Assembly: GCA_963790965.1 (NCBI GenBank)
Contig: CAWBQO010000006.1
Span: 558,001 to 622,000 of the forward strand
DNA: 64,000 nt
Reading direction: 5' to 3'
Origin: CAWBQO01 sp963790965
GTDB taxonomy: Bacteria > Bacteroidota > Rhodothermia > Rhodothermales > DASSAV01
This document shows, in pieces, positions 42,239-51,468 of the stretch. Positions within the stretch are counted from its first letter, which is position 1, and each line of letters starts with the position of its first letter. The notes below the pieces were generated by a model, which saw only the letters and a program-made list of their open reading frames with translations, was not told the origin of the DNA and made no database searches. The position numbers were made by a program, and so were the translations under genes.

Positions 42239-44833
42239 CTACTTGCTCCTCAGCATCACCTCTTCGGCAGGAGCGCGGAGATTGTAGTGGCTGCTCATCA
42301 CCCTGCCATAAGCACCGGCAGTGCCGATGAGGAACACGTCTCCCTCAGCACTTTCCGGCAGGCGGCGTCCGTGCCCGATCACGTCGCCCGTTTCGCAGAT
42401 CGGCCCCACAACCTCGGCCGTGACGGTTGGCGGTTCATCGAGCCGCGTCAGGTTGACGATTTCATGGAACGCGCCGTAAAGCGACGGACGGATGAGCGAG
42501 TTCATGCCGGTCTCCAGGCCGACATAACGCATATAGCCCTTCTGCTTGAGCTGCGTCACGCGGGCGAGTAGCACGCCGGCCTGTGCCACGAGGAAGCGGC
42601 CCGGCTCCATCCACAGTTCGAAACCCGGCCTTGCGCGGCGCACGCGCTGCAGGCTTTCCTCAACCACCGCCATGTCGAGTCCGACGCCTCCCGGCCGGTC
42701 CGCAACGCCCAGTCCACCGCCTACGTCGATCATGCGGACATCGGGAAAGCTATCCGCAAAGGTCGCGAGCAGCAGCGCCGTTTGCGACCAAGTGTTTGGG
42801 GCGACGATGCCGGATCCAACGTGCGCGTGAAGTCCCACGATGCGCGTTCCCGCGCGGTCGGCCAGTTCCCGCAGCTTCGGCAGTTCCGACGGCGAGACGC
42901 CGAACTTCGACTGCGATCCTGCCGTGCGCACATGACGATGATGCCCGTCGCCGCGGCCCGGATCAACGCGAACGATGAGATCCCTGCCGGCGAAGATCTC
43001 CGGCCACTCCTCGATCGGGAAGATGTTGTCGAGCGTCACGTGCGCGCATTCGCGGAATCCATATGCGTATTCGGCCGCCGGCGCGAAGTTGGGCGTGAAG
43101 AGCAGCCGGTCCCGGTCGATGTCCGGGAATAGCGCCAGCACATGCGCGACCTCGCCCGGCGACACGCACTCGAACCCGAGGCCGGCTCTGTAGAACAGCT
43201 CCAACACCTCTGGAAAGGCATTCGCCTTCATCGCGTAGAAGGCGCGGTCGACCGACTCGAGGCGCTGAACGGCCTCGACGGCCTCAAGGAGCGTCCCTTC
43301 GTCGTACACATACTTTGGCGAGGACTCCTGCGCGAGGGCAAGCAGCTCCTCGCGTCGCTCCCGCCACCAGACGCCCGGTTCGCCGGGCTGCGCGGGCCGC
43401 TCTCCGATGAGCACGCGCCATGACGGGCCGAACAGCTCGTCCGTTTGCAGCGACGTGAACAGGAGCGCGTGCAAGGAGCGCATCAGCCGCTCGGCCTGCT
43501 CCTCGTCTACGACGAACGAGAAGTTGAGGTCGCTCGCCGCCTGCGAAACGAGGTAGATGTGCTGCTCCTCGAAGACCTCGAGCGCGGGTCCGAGTTCGTG
43601 CAGGATCGAGCGGATGTTGCGCCCGACGAGGCTCACCACGGCGCAAGGCCCGATCTCGCGCGCGGCGCAGAACTGGTTCAGATCGTTCAGAAGCGCCCGC
43701 AGCCGCGCCGGATCGAGCGCGTTCGTCGCCGCGTCGAGGGATACGGTGACGTTGGTCTCGGAGGTCGCCACGAGATCCACCGAGAGGCCATGCCGCCGGA
43801 AGGTGCCGAAGATGTCGGCGAGGAAGCCGACCTCCTGCCACATCCCGAGGGTGTCCATCGACACGAGGGAAACGCCGCCCTTGAACGAGATGGCCTTCAC
43901 CTGCGCGCCCATGTCCGGAGCGTCGTTCGAGATGATGGTGCTCTCAAGCTGCGGGTCCTCCGTCGAGCGGATGTAGAGCGGGATGCCGTAACGGCGGCAC
44001 GGCTCGATGCAGCGCGGGTGAAGCACCTTCGCGCCCATGGAAGCAAGCTCCTGCGCCTCGTCGTAGCCGAGCTTTCGCAAAAGGTGCGCCGACGGGATGA
44101 TGCGCGGATTCGCGGTGAACATGCCCGGAACGTCGGTCCAAATCTCCAGCCGCTCGGCACCGAGCTTCGCGGCGAAGCAGGCCGCCGAGGTGTCGGACCC
44201 GCCGCGCCCGAGCAGCACCGTATCCCCCGCTTCCGTGCTCGCGATGAAGCCCTGGGTAAGAAATACGGGCGCTTCCATGTCCTGAAGGGCAGCGGACATC
44301 GCTGCGTCCGGCCCAAACGAGACGGTCGCCGAGAGGTAGCGGCGGGCGTCGGGCAGCGTTTCCGCGTCCGCTGCAACCAAATAGTTGCGCGCGTCCAGTA
44401 GCTGCGTCTCTGTGCCGCGCGCGCTGAGATAGGCCGCGCCGATGGTGGTCGAGAGCACCTCGCCCATAGCCATGATGCGGGCCTGCAGGCGAGGGCTTGT
44501 TTCGCGGATGAGCGAAGCCCCGAGCGCGAGCCGGTTCAGTTCCTCCAAGAGGCCGTCGACGATACCTTCTTCGAGGCCGAGTTCAGCGGCGAGCGCGCGG
44601 TGGCGGGCGGCAAGCTGCTCGATCAGCGGCTCGTGGGCACCCCGCAGGGCCTCCGGAGCCAGGCGCTCCAACATATTTGAAACGCCCGCCACGGCCGAGC
44701 AGACGATGAACGGCCGGTAGCCTTGCGCCAGGTGCTCGCGTGCCACGTGCAGGATCGTGTCCCAGCGGTCGCGCCCCGCCACGCTCGTACCACCAAACTT
44801 CAAGACAATCCAGGGGCGGGACTCGGCGGGCAT
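42239..44833 (-). CDS. Bifunctional aspartate kinase / diaminopimelate decarboxylase
   Basis: 864 residues joining the first and last enzymes of the lysine branch. The N-terminal half is aspartokinase: VLKFGGTSVAGRDRW, LLGRGGSDTSAACFA, LEIWTDVPGMFTANPRI, followed by two ACT domains. The C-terminal half is PLP-dependent LysA: AFYAMKANAF (PLP Lys), GLHAHVGSGI, IDVGGGLG, WMEPGRFLVAQAG, and VGPICETGDVIG. Such fusions are known from Xanthomonadales and some Bacteroidota relatives. Fusion allows co-regulation, with ACT domains probably sensing lysine or threonine. Start at 44833 is chosen since upstream residues are unlike kinases. Confidence 0.93.
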   Translation of the reverse strand: MPAESRPWIVLKFGGTSVAGRDRWDTILHVAREHLAQGYRPFIVCSAVAGVSNMLERLAPEALRGAHEPLIEQLAARHRALAAELGLEEGIVDGLLEELNRLALGASLIRETSPRLQARIMAMGEVLSTTIGAAYLSARGTETQLLDARNYLVAADAETLPDARRYLSATVSFGPDAAMSAALQDMEAPVFLTQGFIASTEAGDTVLLGRGGSDTSAACFAAKLGAERLEIWTDVPGMFTANPRIIPSAHLLRKLGYDEAQELASMGAKVLHPRCIEPCRRYGIPLYIRSTEDPQLESTIISNDAPDMGAQVKAISFKGGVSLVSMDTLGMWQEVGFLADIFGTFRRHGLSVDLVATSETNVTVSLDAATNALDPARLRALLNDLNQFCAAREIGPCAVVSLVGRNIRSILHELGPALEVFEEQHIYLVSQAASDLNFSFVVDEEQAERLMRSLHALLFTSLQTDELFGPSWRVLIGERPAQPGEPGVWWRERREELLALAQESSPKYVYDEGTLLEAVEAVQRLESVDRAFYAMKANAFPEVLELFYRAGLGFECVSPGEVAHVLALFPDIDRDRLLFTPNFAPAAEYAYGFRECAHVTLDNIFPIEEWPEIFAGRDLIVRVDPGRGDGHHRHVRTAGSQSKFGVSPSELPKLRELADRAGTRIVGLHAHVGSGIVAPNTWSQTALLLATFADSFPDVRMIDVGGGLGVADRPGGVGLDMAVVEESLQRVRRARPGFELWMEPGRFLVAQAGVLLARVTQLKQKGYMRYVGLETGMNSLIRPSLYGAFHEIVNLTRLDEPPTVTAEVVGPICETGDVIGHGRRLPESAEGDVFLIGTAGAYGRVMSSHYNLRAPAEEVMLRSK

Positions 44834-45191
44834 AGGCTTAAGACGGGAGACGTTGATTTGCTGCAGCGGACGTCGTGCAAGGGCAGACTTTCGGCGGCCC
44901 AAATTAACGACGACGGGGGCAAGCGCGCGCACCGCAACCCATATTTAGTTCGCCCGAAGCGCGATAACACCCAGGGGCCGCCTCGGGGCAAGCACCCGTG
45001 CCGTTCTCCTCTGAAGGATTAAGGCGGTCGCCCTCCCCGATCCGAACGTCGAAGCATATCCCCTCGGAAGCACGCGCAACACCCCACCACGATCCGCGCC
45101 TGGCCGCCCGAAAAGCCGAAAAAGGGCCGGCTTCCGAAGCGTGTGAAGCTTATTGCGTACCGGTCAATCCCCCGCGGTCTCTCTCCTATTT

Positions 45192-47435
45192 TCAGGTTAA
45201 AGCCATCGACTTGGTTGGCGTTTGGTCGCGAACGGTGTCGATTCTTGAGGGCACGGCCACGAAGACGGCGGTTTTGTGCGCCTGCACCGTTACCCGCCCT
45301 GCATTGTCGCGCGGATCGTCGAGTTCGCCCGAAAGCTCAGAGATGGTCTCCCAGTGGTCGGGCGTTCCCGCTTCGCTGCCGGCCATCCTGAACTCGACGG
45401 CATGGTCACTGCCGTTGAACAGGACCAGAAACGTCTCGTCTTTCAGCTCGTCCCCGTTAACGTCCTGACCCGGGATGCAGTCGCCGCGCAGGAGCATGCC
45501 GAAGGCGGTTTCGTTCGGGTTATCCCAGTCTTCCGGCTGCATCTCGCGGCCTGACGGGTGCCACCAGAGCACGTCGCGCGCACCATTGTCGTCATACGGC
45601 TCCCCGGTAAGAAAGCGCCGACGGCGGAAGTTCTGGTGGTTGCGGCGCAGCCGGACCGCGTGCTGCACGAACGCGAGGAAAGCCTCCTTGCGCTCGTCGA
45701 GGTCCCAGTCGTACCACGTCAACTCGTTGTCCTGGCAATAGGTATTGTTGTTGCCCTTTTGTGTGTTTGAAAGCTCGTCGCCGCCGAGGATCATGGGCGC
45801 GCCCTGCGAGAGGAGCAGCGTCGCCATCATGCTGCGCTTGAGCGTCTCGCGCCGGTCGAGAACGGCCTCATCGTCGGTCTCCCCCTCCACGCCGCAGTTC
45901 GTGCTGAAGTTCGGCTCATGGCCGTCGCGGTTGTCCTCGCCGTTTTCCTCGTTGTGCTTCTGGTCGTAGGAGACCAGGTCCTCCAACGTGAAGCCGTCGT
46001 GCGCCGTTAGGAAATTGATCGAGGCAAACGGCCGGCGTCCGGATAGTTCGTAGAGGTCGCTCGATCCGGAAACGCGGGACGCGAATTCTCCCATCACTCC
46101 GGCGTCGCCCCGCCAGTAGCGGCGCACCGCATCTCGGTACCGGCCGTTCCACTCGGTCCACTGCCACGGAAACGAACCGACCTGATAGCCGCCCGGCCCC
46201 ACGTCCCACGGCTCGGCGATGAGCTTGACCTGACTGAGCACGGGGTCCTGCTGAACGACCTGAAAGAACGCGGCAAGCATATTCACGTCGTACATGTCGC
46301 GCGCGAGCACCGAGGCGAGATCAAACCGGAAGCCGTCCACCCGCATATGCGTGGCCCAGTAGCGAAGGCTGTCGGTGATGAGCTGCAGGACATGCGGATT
46401 GCCGGTGTCGAGCGTGTTGCCCGTGCCGGTGTAATCCATGAAGTAGCGGGGATTCTCCGGGCTTTCCTTGTAGTAGCCCATGTTGTCGATGCCCCGGAAG
46501 GAGAGGGTCGGCCCGAGCCGGTTGCCCTCGCCGGTGTGGTTATATACTACGTCGATGATCACCTCGAGTCCGGCCGCGTGAAGGGCGCGCACCATCATCT
46601 TGAAGTCCTCCACCGCGCCGGTGCCGCAGCGCGTCGCGTACTCAGGCTCGGGCGCGAAGTAGTTGAGCGTGTTGTAACCCCAGTAGTTGCGCAGCCCCTT
46701 GTCCAGCAATACCCGGTCCTGAACCTTCGCGTGGACGGGCAGGAGCTGCACGGTCGTGATGCCGAGGCGCTTCAGGTGACTGATGATCGGGTCGGAGGCG
46801 ATGGCGAGGTACGTTCCGCGCAGCTCCGGATCGACGTCCGGATGCTTCATGCTGATGCCGCGCACGTGCGTCTCGTAGATGATCGTGTCCTCCCAGGGCA
46901 CGCCGGGCGCGCGGTCGTCTCCCCACATGAACCGCTCCTCGACCACGGCACCGAGGGGCGCGTAGGGCGCGCTGTCCCGCGTGTCCTCCGACAGGTCTTC
47001 TCTGGGGTCGCCGATCGTGTAGCCGAAAAGGCTGTCGTCCCACTTGATCGGCCTGCCGATGGCCTTTGCGTAGGGGTCGAGCAGCACCTTATTGCGGTTG
47101 AAACGGTGGCCGTTCTCCGGCTCATGCGGCCCGTCGACGCGGTAGCCGTAAAGCTGCCCGGGCCGCAGGTGGGGCACATAGCCATGCCAGATCGACGCCG
47201 TTCTCTCGGGCAGCTTGATCGACGCGGATTCCTTTGTGCTCTCCGGCGAGTCGAAAAGGCACACCTCTACACTCGCGGCATTTTCGGAATAGAGCGCGAA
47301 GTTGATTCCCATGCCGTCCCAGGTCGCACCAAGCGGGTAGGGCTTCCCCGGCCGCGCACGGCGTTTGTCCCGGCGGCGCGTGGCGCTTCCGTCTTTAAGA
47401 TCTTTCATAGGACGCTGCTGATTTATGCTCGACAT
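45192..47435 (-). CDS. glgX: Glycogen debranching enzyme (GlgX-type isoamylase)
   Basis: 747 residues of GH13 subfamily 11. CBM48 at the N terminus (YPLGATWDGMGINFALYSEN), then the barrel with VIDVVYNHTGEG, VDGFRFDLASVLARD (nucleophile Asp), AEPWDVGPGGYQVG (acid/base Glu) and FLTAHDGFTLEDLV (transition-state His/Asp). It hydrolyses alpha-1,6 branches of glycogen limit dextrins. Start at 47435 or at Met 47408. No other glycogen gene is adjacent, though pgi lies at the start of the window. Downstream (45000-45190) no terminator was evident. Confidence 0.95.
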   Translation of the reverse strand: MSSINQQRPMKDLKDGSATRRRDKRRARPGKPYPLGATWDGMGINFALYSENAASVEVCLFDSPESTKESASIKLPERTASIWHGYVPHLRPGQLYGYRVDGPHEPENGHRFNRNKVLLDPYAKAIGRPIKWDDSLFGYTIGDPREDLSEDTRDSAPYAPLGAVVEERFMWGDDRAPGVPWEDTIIYETHVRGISMKHPDVDPELRGTYLAIASDPIISHLKRLGITTVQLLPVHAKVQDRVLLDKGLRNYWGYNTLNYFAPEPEYATRCGTGAVEDFKMMVRALHAAGLEVIIDVVYNHTGEGNRLGPTLSFRGIDNMGYYKESPENPRYFMDYTGTGNTLDTGNPHVLQLITDSLRYWATHMRVDGFRFDLASVLARDMYDVNMLAAFFQVVQQDPVLSQVKLIAEPWDVGPGGYQVGSFPWQWTEWNGRYRDAVRRYWRGDAGVMGEFASRVSGSSDLYELSGRRPFASINFLTAHDGFTLEDLVSYDQKHNEENGEDNRDGHEPNFSTNCGVEGETDDEAVLDRRETLKRSMMATLLLSQGAPMILGGDELSNTQKGNNNTYCQDNELTWYDWDLDERKEAFLAFVQHAVRLRRNHQNFRRRRFLTGEPYDDNGARDVLWWHPSGREMQPEDWDNPNETAFGMLLRGDCIPGQDVNGDELKDETFLVLFNGSDHAVEFRMAGSEAGTPDHWETISELSGELDDPRDNAGRVTVQAHKTAVFVAVPSRIDTVRDQTPTKSMALT

Positions 47436-47577
47436 GCTGTTTCGCCGAATGAAGTGGCATGACTGAAATGCTGCATAACACTGCCTTATAGCCCCTCCGG
47501 GGGGTGGTCACGATTCTACTTCGATTCACCCTTTCTGCTAAGGGCTTTGTTGTCTGAATTGCATGTGCTTCAATACC

Positions 47578-47833
47578 TGGTTTGGATTCGCCTTAAATCG
47601 ATGGCCTCTTAGCAGCCTGTTGGAATAACAGAACGCACTCTATGTAGCTGACGTTATCGATCAAAGTACCGACGCCACCTACCCCTTGAGGGAGATTCAA
47701 TGGGGTGTTAGACAACATTGCAGTTGCGCACGACGCGCTATAAAAAGTTGTGTATTCCATCCATTGTAAATCAATGGCCTCTTAGCAGCCCGGAAAGGCA
47801 GATCCTTCACTGCGTTCAGAATGACAAGCGGGG
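47578..47833. repeat. Long intergenic repeat, copy A
   Basis: Runs from GGTTTGGATTCGCC through CTTGAGGGAGATTCAATGGG and GTGTTAG to GATCCTTCACTGCGTTCAGA. About 80-85% similar by eye to copy B (47966-48212) and sharing blocks with 62871-63226. Confidence 0.8.
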
Positions 47834-47965
47834 ATGTCGGAGAAGGCGAAAGAGCGACGGCGCACACGAAAAGCAGAGCATCCTGCCCGTGTCATGCTGA
47901 GCGAAGCGAAGCATCTCAGCCGGGCTTAAAGTCGCTATTGATATAGTTCGCATATCCTTTGATGG

Positions 47966-48212
47966 CTGGTCTGGATCCGCCTCAATTCAATGGCCTCTCA
48001 GAAGAACAGAACGCTCTGTATGTATCTCACTGTATGGACCAAAGTACCGACGCAACCTCCCCCTTGAGGGGGATTCAAGGGGGTGTTAGGTGGCATTCCA
48101 GCTGCGTACAACACGCTATAAAAAGTTATGTATTCCATCCATTGTAAATCACCAGCCTCTTAGCAGCCTGGAAAGGCAGATCCTTCGCTTTGTTCAGGAT
48201 GACAAGCGGGGA
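47966..48212. repeat. Long intergenic repeat, copy B
   Basis: Second copy, with CCCTTGAGGGGGATTCAAGG then GGGTGTTAG and the CTATAAAAAGTTATGTATTC block shared with copy A. It ends in the GATCCTTCGCTTTGTTCAGG tail common to the 98-bp repeats at 12.8-13.1 kb. Confidence 0.8.
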
Positions 48213-48361
48213 GCGCGAAGGCGCTGTACTCGGAGGTGGAGATTCTGTAGGGGCACGATAGTTCGTGCCCCTACGCCGGGCGGCGGCTGGGCGGTGAGGG
48301 CTGATGGTGCCGCCTTTATCCCCAATATGCCCGTGCGCGCGTCATGCACGCAAGACGCGGT

Positions 48362-48808
48362 CTACCGGAAGGTGTTGAGGTCCCGAAGAAGCTTCTCGGT
48401 CTCTTCCTTGTGCTTCGTCTCGTCGCTGATGATGCCGTCGAGGTCTGCCGCGAGACCATAGTCATCCGCTTCTTCCGCCTGCTTGCGGCGCGTCACGTAG
48501 CGCTTGATGGTCGACGACTCTGCTTCCATGATCTGCTCGAGCATCTCATGTGAAGAAGAAGCGAGCTGAAACGGCTTCGGTGTCGTCGCCGGGAGGCCTC
48601 CGAGGGCCGTAACCTTGTCGGCCAGGAACTGCGCGTGGAGCAGCTCTTCGGGCACCTCGCCCTCAAAGAACTGCTTCAGCATGGGCCGGTGAATGCCGCT
48701 CACCATGGCCGCATACGAGTTGTACATGATGATGGCCTGGTACTCGTTGGCGAGGTCCTCGTTGAGTCCGTCGATGAGCGCTTGCTTGCCGGCGTCTGTA
48801 TTTTGCAT
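48362..48808 (-). CDS. Ferritin-like di-iron protein
   Basis: 148 residues, a four-helix ferritin-like fold. Metal ligands expected in bacterioferritin-type proteins are present: Glu in LANEYQAII (E22), the ExxH pair EELLH (E55/H58), Glu in IMEAESS and the second ExxH pair DETKH (E130/H133). It may store or detoxify iron, or act as a rubrerythrin-like peroxidase without rubredoxin. No ferredoxin or Fur gene is nearby. Start 48808 (MQNTDAGKQALIDGLNEDLA) is natural. Confidence 0.85.
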   Translation of the reverse strand: MQNTDAGKQALIDGLNEDLANEYQAIIMYNSYAAMVSGIHRPMLKQFFEGEVPEELLHAQFLADKVTALGGLPATTPKPFQLASSSHEMLEQIMEAESSTIKRYVTRRKQAEEADDYGLAADLDGIISDETKHKEETEKLLRDLNTFR

Positions 48809-49051
48809 GATGATCGTACGTCTGGTTTTCGTATTGCGCCACCGCCAGGCGCGCCTTCTCAGGGGCCGGTAGCAGCGACCGAATGGGTAAACTCAGGCAC
48901 GGCAGGCGCTTTTGCAAAGACTTCTCCGCGCTTTTCCAACCTAATTACGGAGGCGGCATCCGATCCCAGAGCGATTTCTACGGCGGCAACAGATCGCTGC
49001 AGAAGAGCGATGCCGGTGATGCCACCCGCGCCCTCGCCCTCGCCCTCCGCG

Positions 49052-50293
49052 TCAGGCCATGAGGACGCGCAGGTAGAACATCGGGGAGACGAGGCGGCGG
49101 CGTTGCGACTCATCATCGAACATCGAGCTGAGCGCATCGGAAAGCTCCGGCGACCTCGATGCTTTGCGAATGACCGTATTCAGCAGCCACTTCCAGTTGA
49201 CCAGCCGCTGCATGGCATGGCTGAGCCGAAGCTCGCTCTGCAGATAACGCATCACGTCGCGCTCATACCCTTGCAGAAACGCGCTGTCGTAGCGCGTCTC
49301 TCCGGCGGCGCGGACGGCCCAGTCTGCTGCGCGTTCGCCGCTGATCATGGCGTTGCCAATCCCTTCGCCGGTGAACGGGTCGATCAGGCTTGCCGCGTCA
49401 CCGACGAGCATCCAGCCGTCGCCGGCCATCTTGCGGGGCTTCGATCCGAGCGGAAGACCCCAGCCTTTCGTCGGTCCAAGCCGACGCGCGTTCGCAAACC
49501 GCTGCCGAAAGCGGGGATGCGCCACGCAGACCTCCAGCAGCTCCTTCAGATTGGCTCCTTTCTTTTTAACCTCCCGGCTCAGCATCCCTATGCCGACGTT
49601 CGCCCGGCCATTCGCCATGGGAAAGATCCAGAAGTATCCCGGAATGGCTTCGTCCACGAAGTGGAGTTCGATGAAGTTCAGGTCGTTGAAGCCGGTCACG
49701 CCTTCATAGTACGCCCGGACGCCCGCGCAGTAGTGTCGCTCATCGAGCTGCGCCATCCCGAGCGACTTCACCACGGCCGAGTAGGCCCCGTCAGCGCCGA
49801 TCACGAGCGGAGCGCGTACTTCCTCGTCGTCGGCACCTTGCCTGATCCGCACGCCCACTACTTTGCCCTCTTCGAAGAGCAGCCCCATCACGGCCGTTTG
49901 AAGCCTCACCTCCGCGCCCGCTTCGACCGCTTTGCGAAAGAGCAGATCATCGAACACCTCTCGGGCGCACACAAATCCCGGCGCGACGGGCTGGTCGAGC
50001 GCCTTCGTAAAGGGAATGCTTACCACGTCGCCAAACGGTCCGCTGAACGTGATGCCCCAGGAACCAACCTGCTGTGCCTCCACGACCTCCTCGAGCGCGC
50101 CGAGCCTCTTCAGCACGTCAACGCTCTTGCCGCTGATGGCGTCGCCGCAGATCTTGTCCCGAGGAAAGCTGCTCTTGTCGATGAGCAGAACGCGCAGACC
50201 CGACCGCGCCATCAGGGCAGCGCTCGTGGCACCGCCGGGACCGGCACCGACGACGATGGCGTCATAAGGGGAGGACTTCGTCATACGAGGCAA
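49052..50293 (-). CDS. FAD-dependent oxidoreductase of the geranylgeranyl reductase family
   Basis: 413 residues. N-terminal FAD-binding YDAIVVGAGPGGATSAALMA with the following CGDAISGK, then GADGAYSAVVKSLG and the second FAD motif GWMLVGDAASLIDPFTGEGI. This is the geranylgeranyl reductase / digeranylglycerophospholipid reductase type, which saturates isoprenoid side chains (for example of menaquinone). Close paralogues are halogenases and other hydroxylases, so the substrate is uncertain. Start at 50293 or 50284. It is the last gene of the minus-strand run, 57 bases from yqgE. Confidence 0.87.
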   Translation of the reverse strand: MPRMTKSSPYDAIVVGAGPGGATSAALMARSGLRVLLIDKSSFPRDKICGDAISGKSVDVLKRLGALEEVVEAQQVGSWGITFSGPFGDVVSIPFTKALDQPVAPGFVCAREVFDDLLFRKAVEAGAEVRLQTAVMGLLFEEGKVVGVRIRQGADDEEVRAPLVIGADGAYSAVVKSLGMAQLDERHYCAGVRAYYEGVTGFNDLNFIELHFVDEAIPGYFWIFPMANGRANVGIGMLSREVKKKGANLKELLEVCVAHPRFRQRFANARRLGPTKGWGLPLGSKPRKMAGDGWMLVGDAASLIDPFTGEGIGNAMISGERAADWAVRAAGETRYDSAFLQGYERDVMRYLQSELRLSHAMQRLVNWKWLLNTVIRKASRSPELSDALSSMFDDESQRRRLVSPMFYLRVLMA

Positions 50294-50350
50294 GCGAATC
50301 GCCGCGGCGAGAGCGGGCAGGAGCAGATCGTTTAAGAGGGCGCAAGTACT

Positions 50351-50935
50351 TTAGTTGAGGCGGGGATCGTCGGGGAAATTGGCGAGCCAAGCATACTCGC
50401 CCCCCATCCGGAGCAGCACTGCGCGCCAGAGGCCCGCCGGCTCGGTCGAGAAGATGAAGTCAGGCTCTCCGTTGGCCACAATCCATCCACCCGCTTCGAT
50501 CTCCTGCCCGAGCTGCCCCGCCGTCCAGCCCGCATACCCGAGGAAGAAGCGCAAACTCTGGGCCTGCGCATTCCCCGTCTGCACCGTCTCCTTGACCGAT
50601 TCGAAGTCGCCTCCCCAGTAAACGCCGTCTACGACTTCGATCGCGTCGGAAATGCTATTGCCGAGTCGGTGAACATAGTGGAGGGTGTTCGGCTGAACGG
50701 GTCCGCCGAGAAGCAGCGGGGGCTTATACGCCTCCAACTCCTCGAGAATGTCGCCCAATTGCAAGGAGAGTTGCCGGTTCAGAACGAGGCCGAAGCTGCC
50801 TTCCTCATTGTGGTCGCAGAGAAGGACCACGGCGCGCTGGAAGTTGGGATCATCCTGCATCGGGGGTGCGACGAGCAGCGCACCGGCGCGGACAGAGTCG
50901 ATGGGCATGGGCGGAGCGGCACCAGCGCCAGACAC
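50351..50935 (-). CDS. yqgE: YqgE/AlgH family protein
   Basis: 194 residues with the UPF0301 pattern: RAGALLVAPPMQDDPNFQRA, VVLLCDHNEEGSFGLVLNR, LLLGGPVQPNTLHYVHRLG, FFLGYAGWTAGQLGQEIEAG and GWIVANGEPDFIFST. A conserved soluble protein of unclear function, sometimes linked to regulation of exopolysaccharide. Start could be 50935 or Met 50908. Neighbours on the same strand are an unknown protein and the oxidoreductase. Confidence 0.9.
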   Translation of the reverse strand: MSGAGAAPPMPIDSVRAGALLVAPPMQDDPNFQRAVVLLCDHNEEGSFGLVLNRQLSLQLGDILEELEAYKPPLLLGGPVQPNTLHYVHRLGNSISDAIEVVDGVYWGGDFESVKETVQTGNAQAQSLRFFLGYAGWTAGQLGQEIEAGGWIVANGEPDFIFSTEPAGLWRAVLLRMGGEYAWLANFPDDPRLN

Positions 50936-51011
50936 GAAGCCTGTTTGGCGCTGTCGCCATTAAGAGGGCACAAGGGAACGGCCTTAACGATCTAAAAAGC
51001 GCGAAAGGTTC

Positions 51012-51449
51012 CTACACCGCCGCTTCGCCCGCCGCCTCGCGCAGCAGAGAGCGGTAGGCACCCACCCACCAGTCGGCGTCTCGCGTGACCGCCGTCACCG
51101 TGACGCCGGCAAGGTGGGGCATGAGGGAGAGCATGACGCCGACAACGTCGTCCCACGCGCTGCGGCGCAGCAGCTGCGTCAACTCGGCCGCGGCTGTGCG
51201 GCTCCACCGGTACTTCTCCCGCAGATCCTCTGCCTTTTTCCAGTAAGAACGCTCTTCCCACACCTGAGCGCTCTCGTCGATGGTTTCCCAGATGCCTCGC
51301 AGATTAAAGACGAAGAAGGCGGCCATGTCACGGGCCTCTTCGTCGAAAGAGGAGCGTTGCGCCAGCAGGCGGAGCACTTCGGCACAGGAGCGAAGGTGCG
51401 CATTCCGCTTCTTTGCCGGCGTTTCGCCGGTTTCAATGATCCGCGCCAT
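51012..51449 (-). CDS. Hypothetical helical protein
   Basis: 145 residues, mainly helical, with conserved-looking aromatic segments FFVFNLRGIWETIDESAQVW and EERSYWKKAEDLREKYRW. No signal peptide, membrane span or catalytic motif. It starts 19 bases after the murJ stop and is probably in the same transcript. I do not recognise it. Confidence 0.65.
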   Translation of the reverse strand: MARIIETGETPAKKRNAHLRSCAEVLRLLAQRSSFDEEARDMAAFFVFNLRGIWETIDESAQVWEERSYWKKAEDLREKYRWSRTAAAELTQLLRRSAWDDVVGVMLSLMPHLAGVTVTAVTRDADWWVGAYRSLLREAAGEAAV

Positions 51450-51468
51450 GACCCTCGGTTACGTTGGA

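Larger units (their letters stand above)
47436..48361. other. Gene-free interval dominated by long intergenic repeats
   Basis: No gene supported. It holds two copies of a repeat of about 250 bp listed separately; between them GTCATGCTGAGCGAAGCGAA is an additional short repeat of the same type seen elsewhere. Confidence 0.6.
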
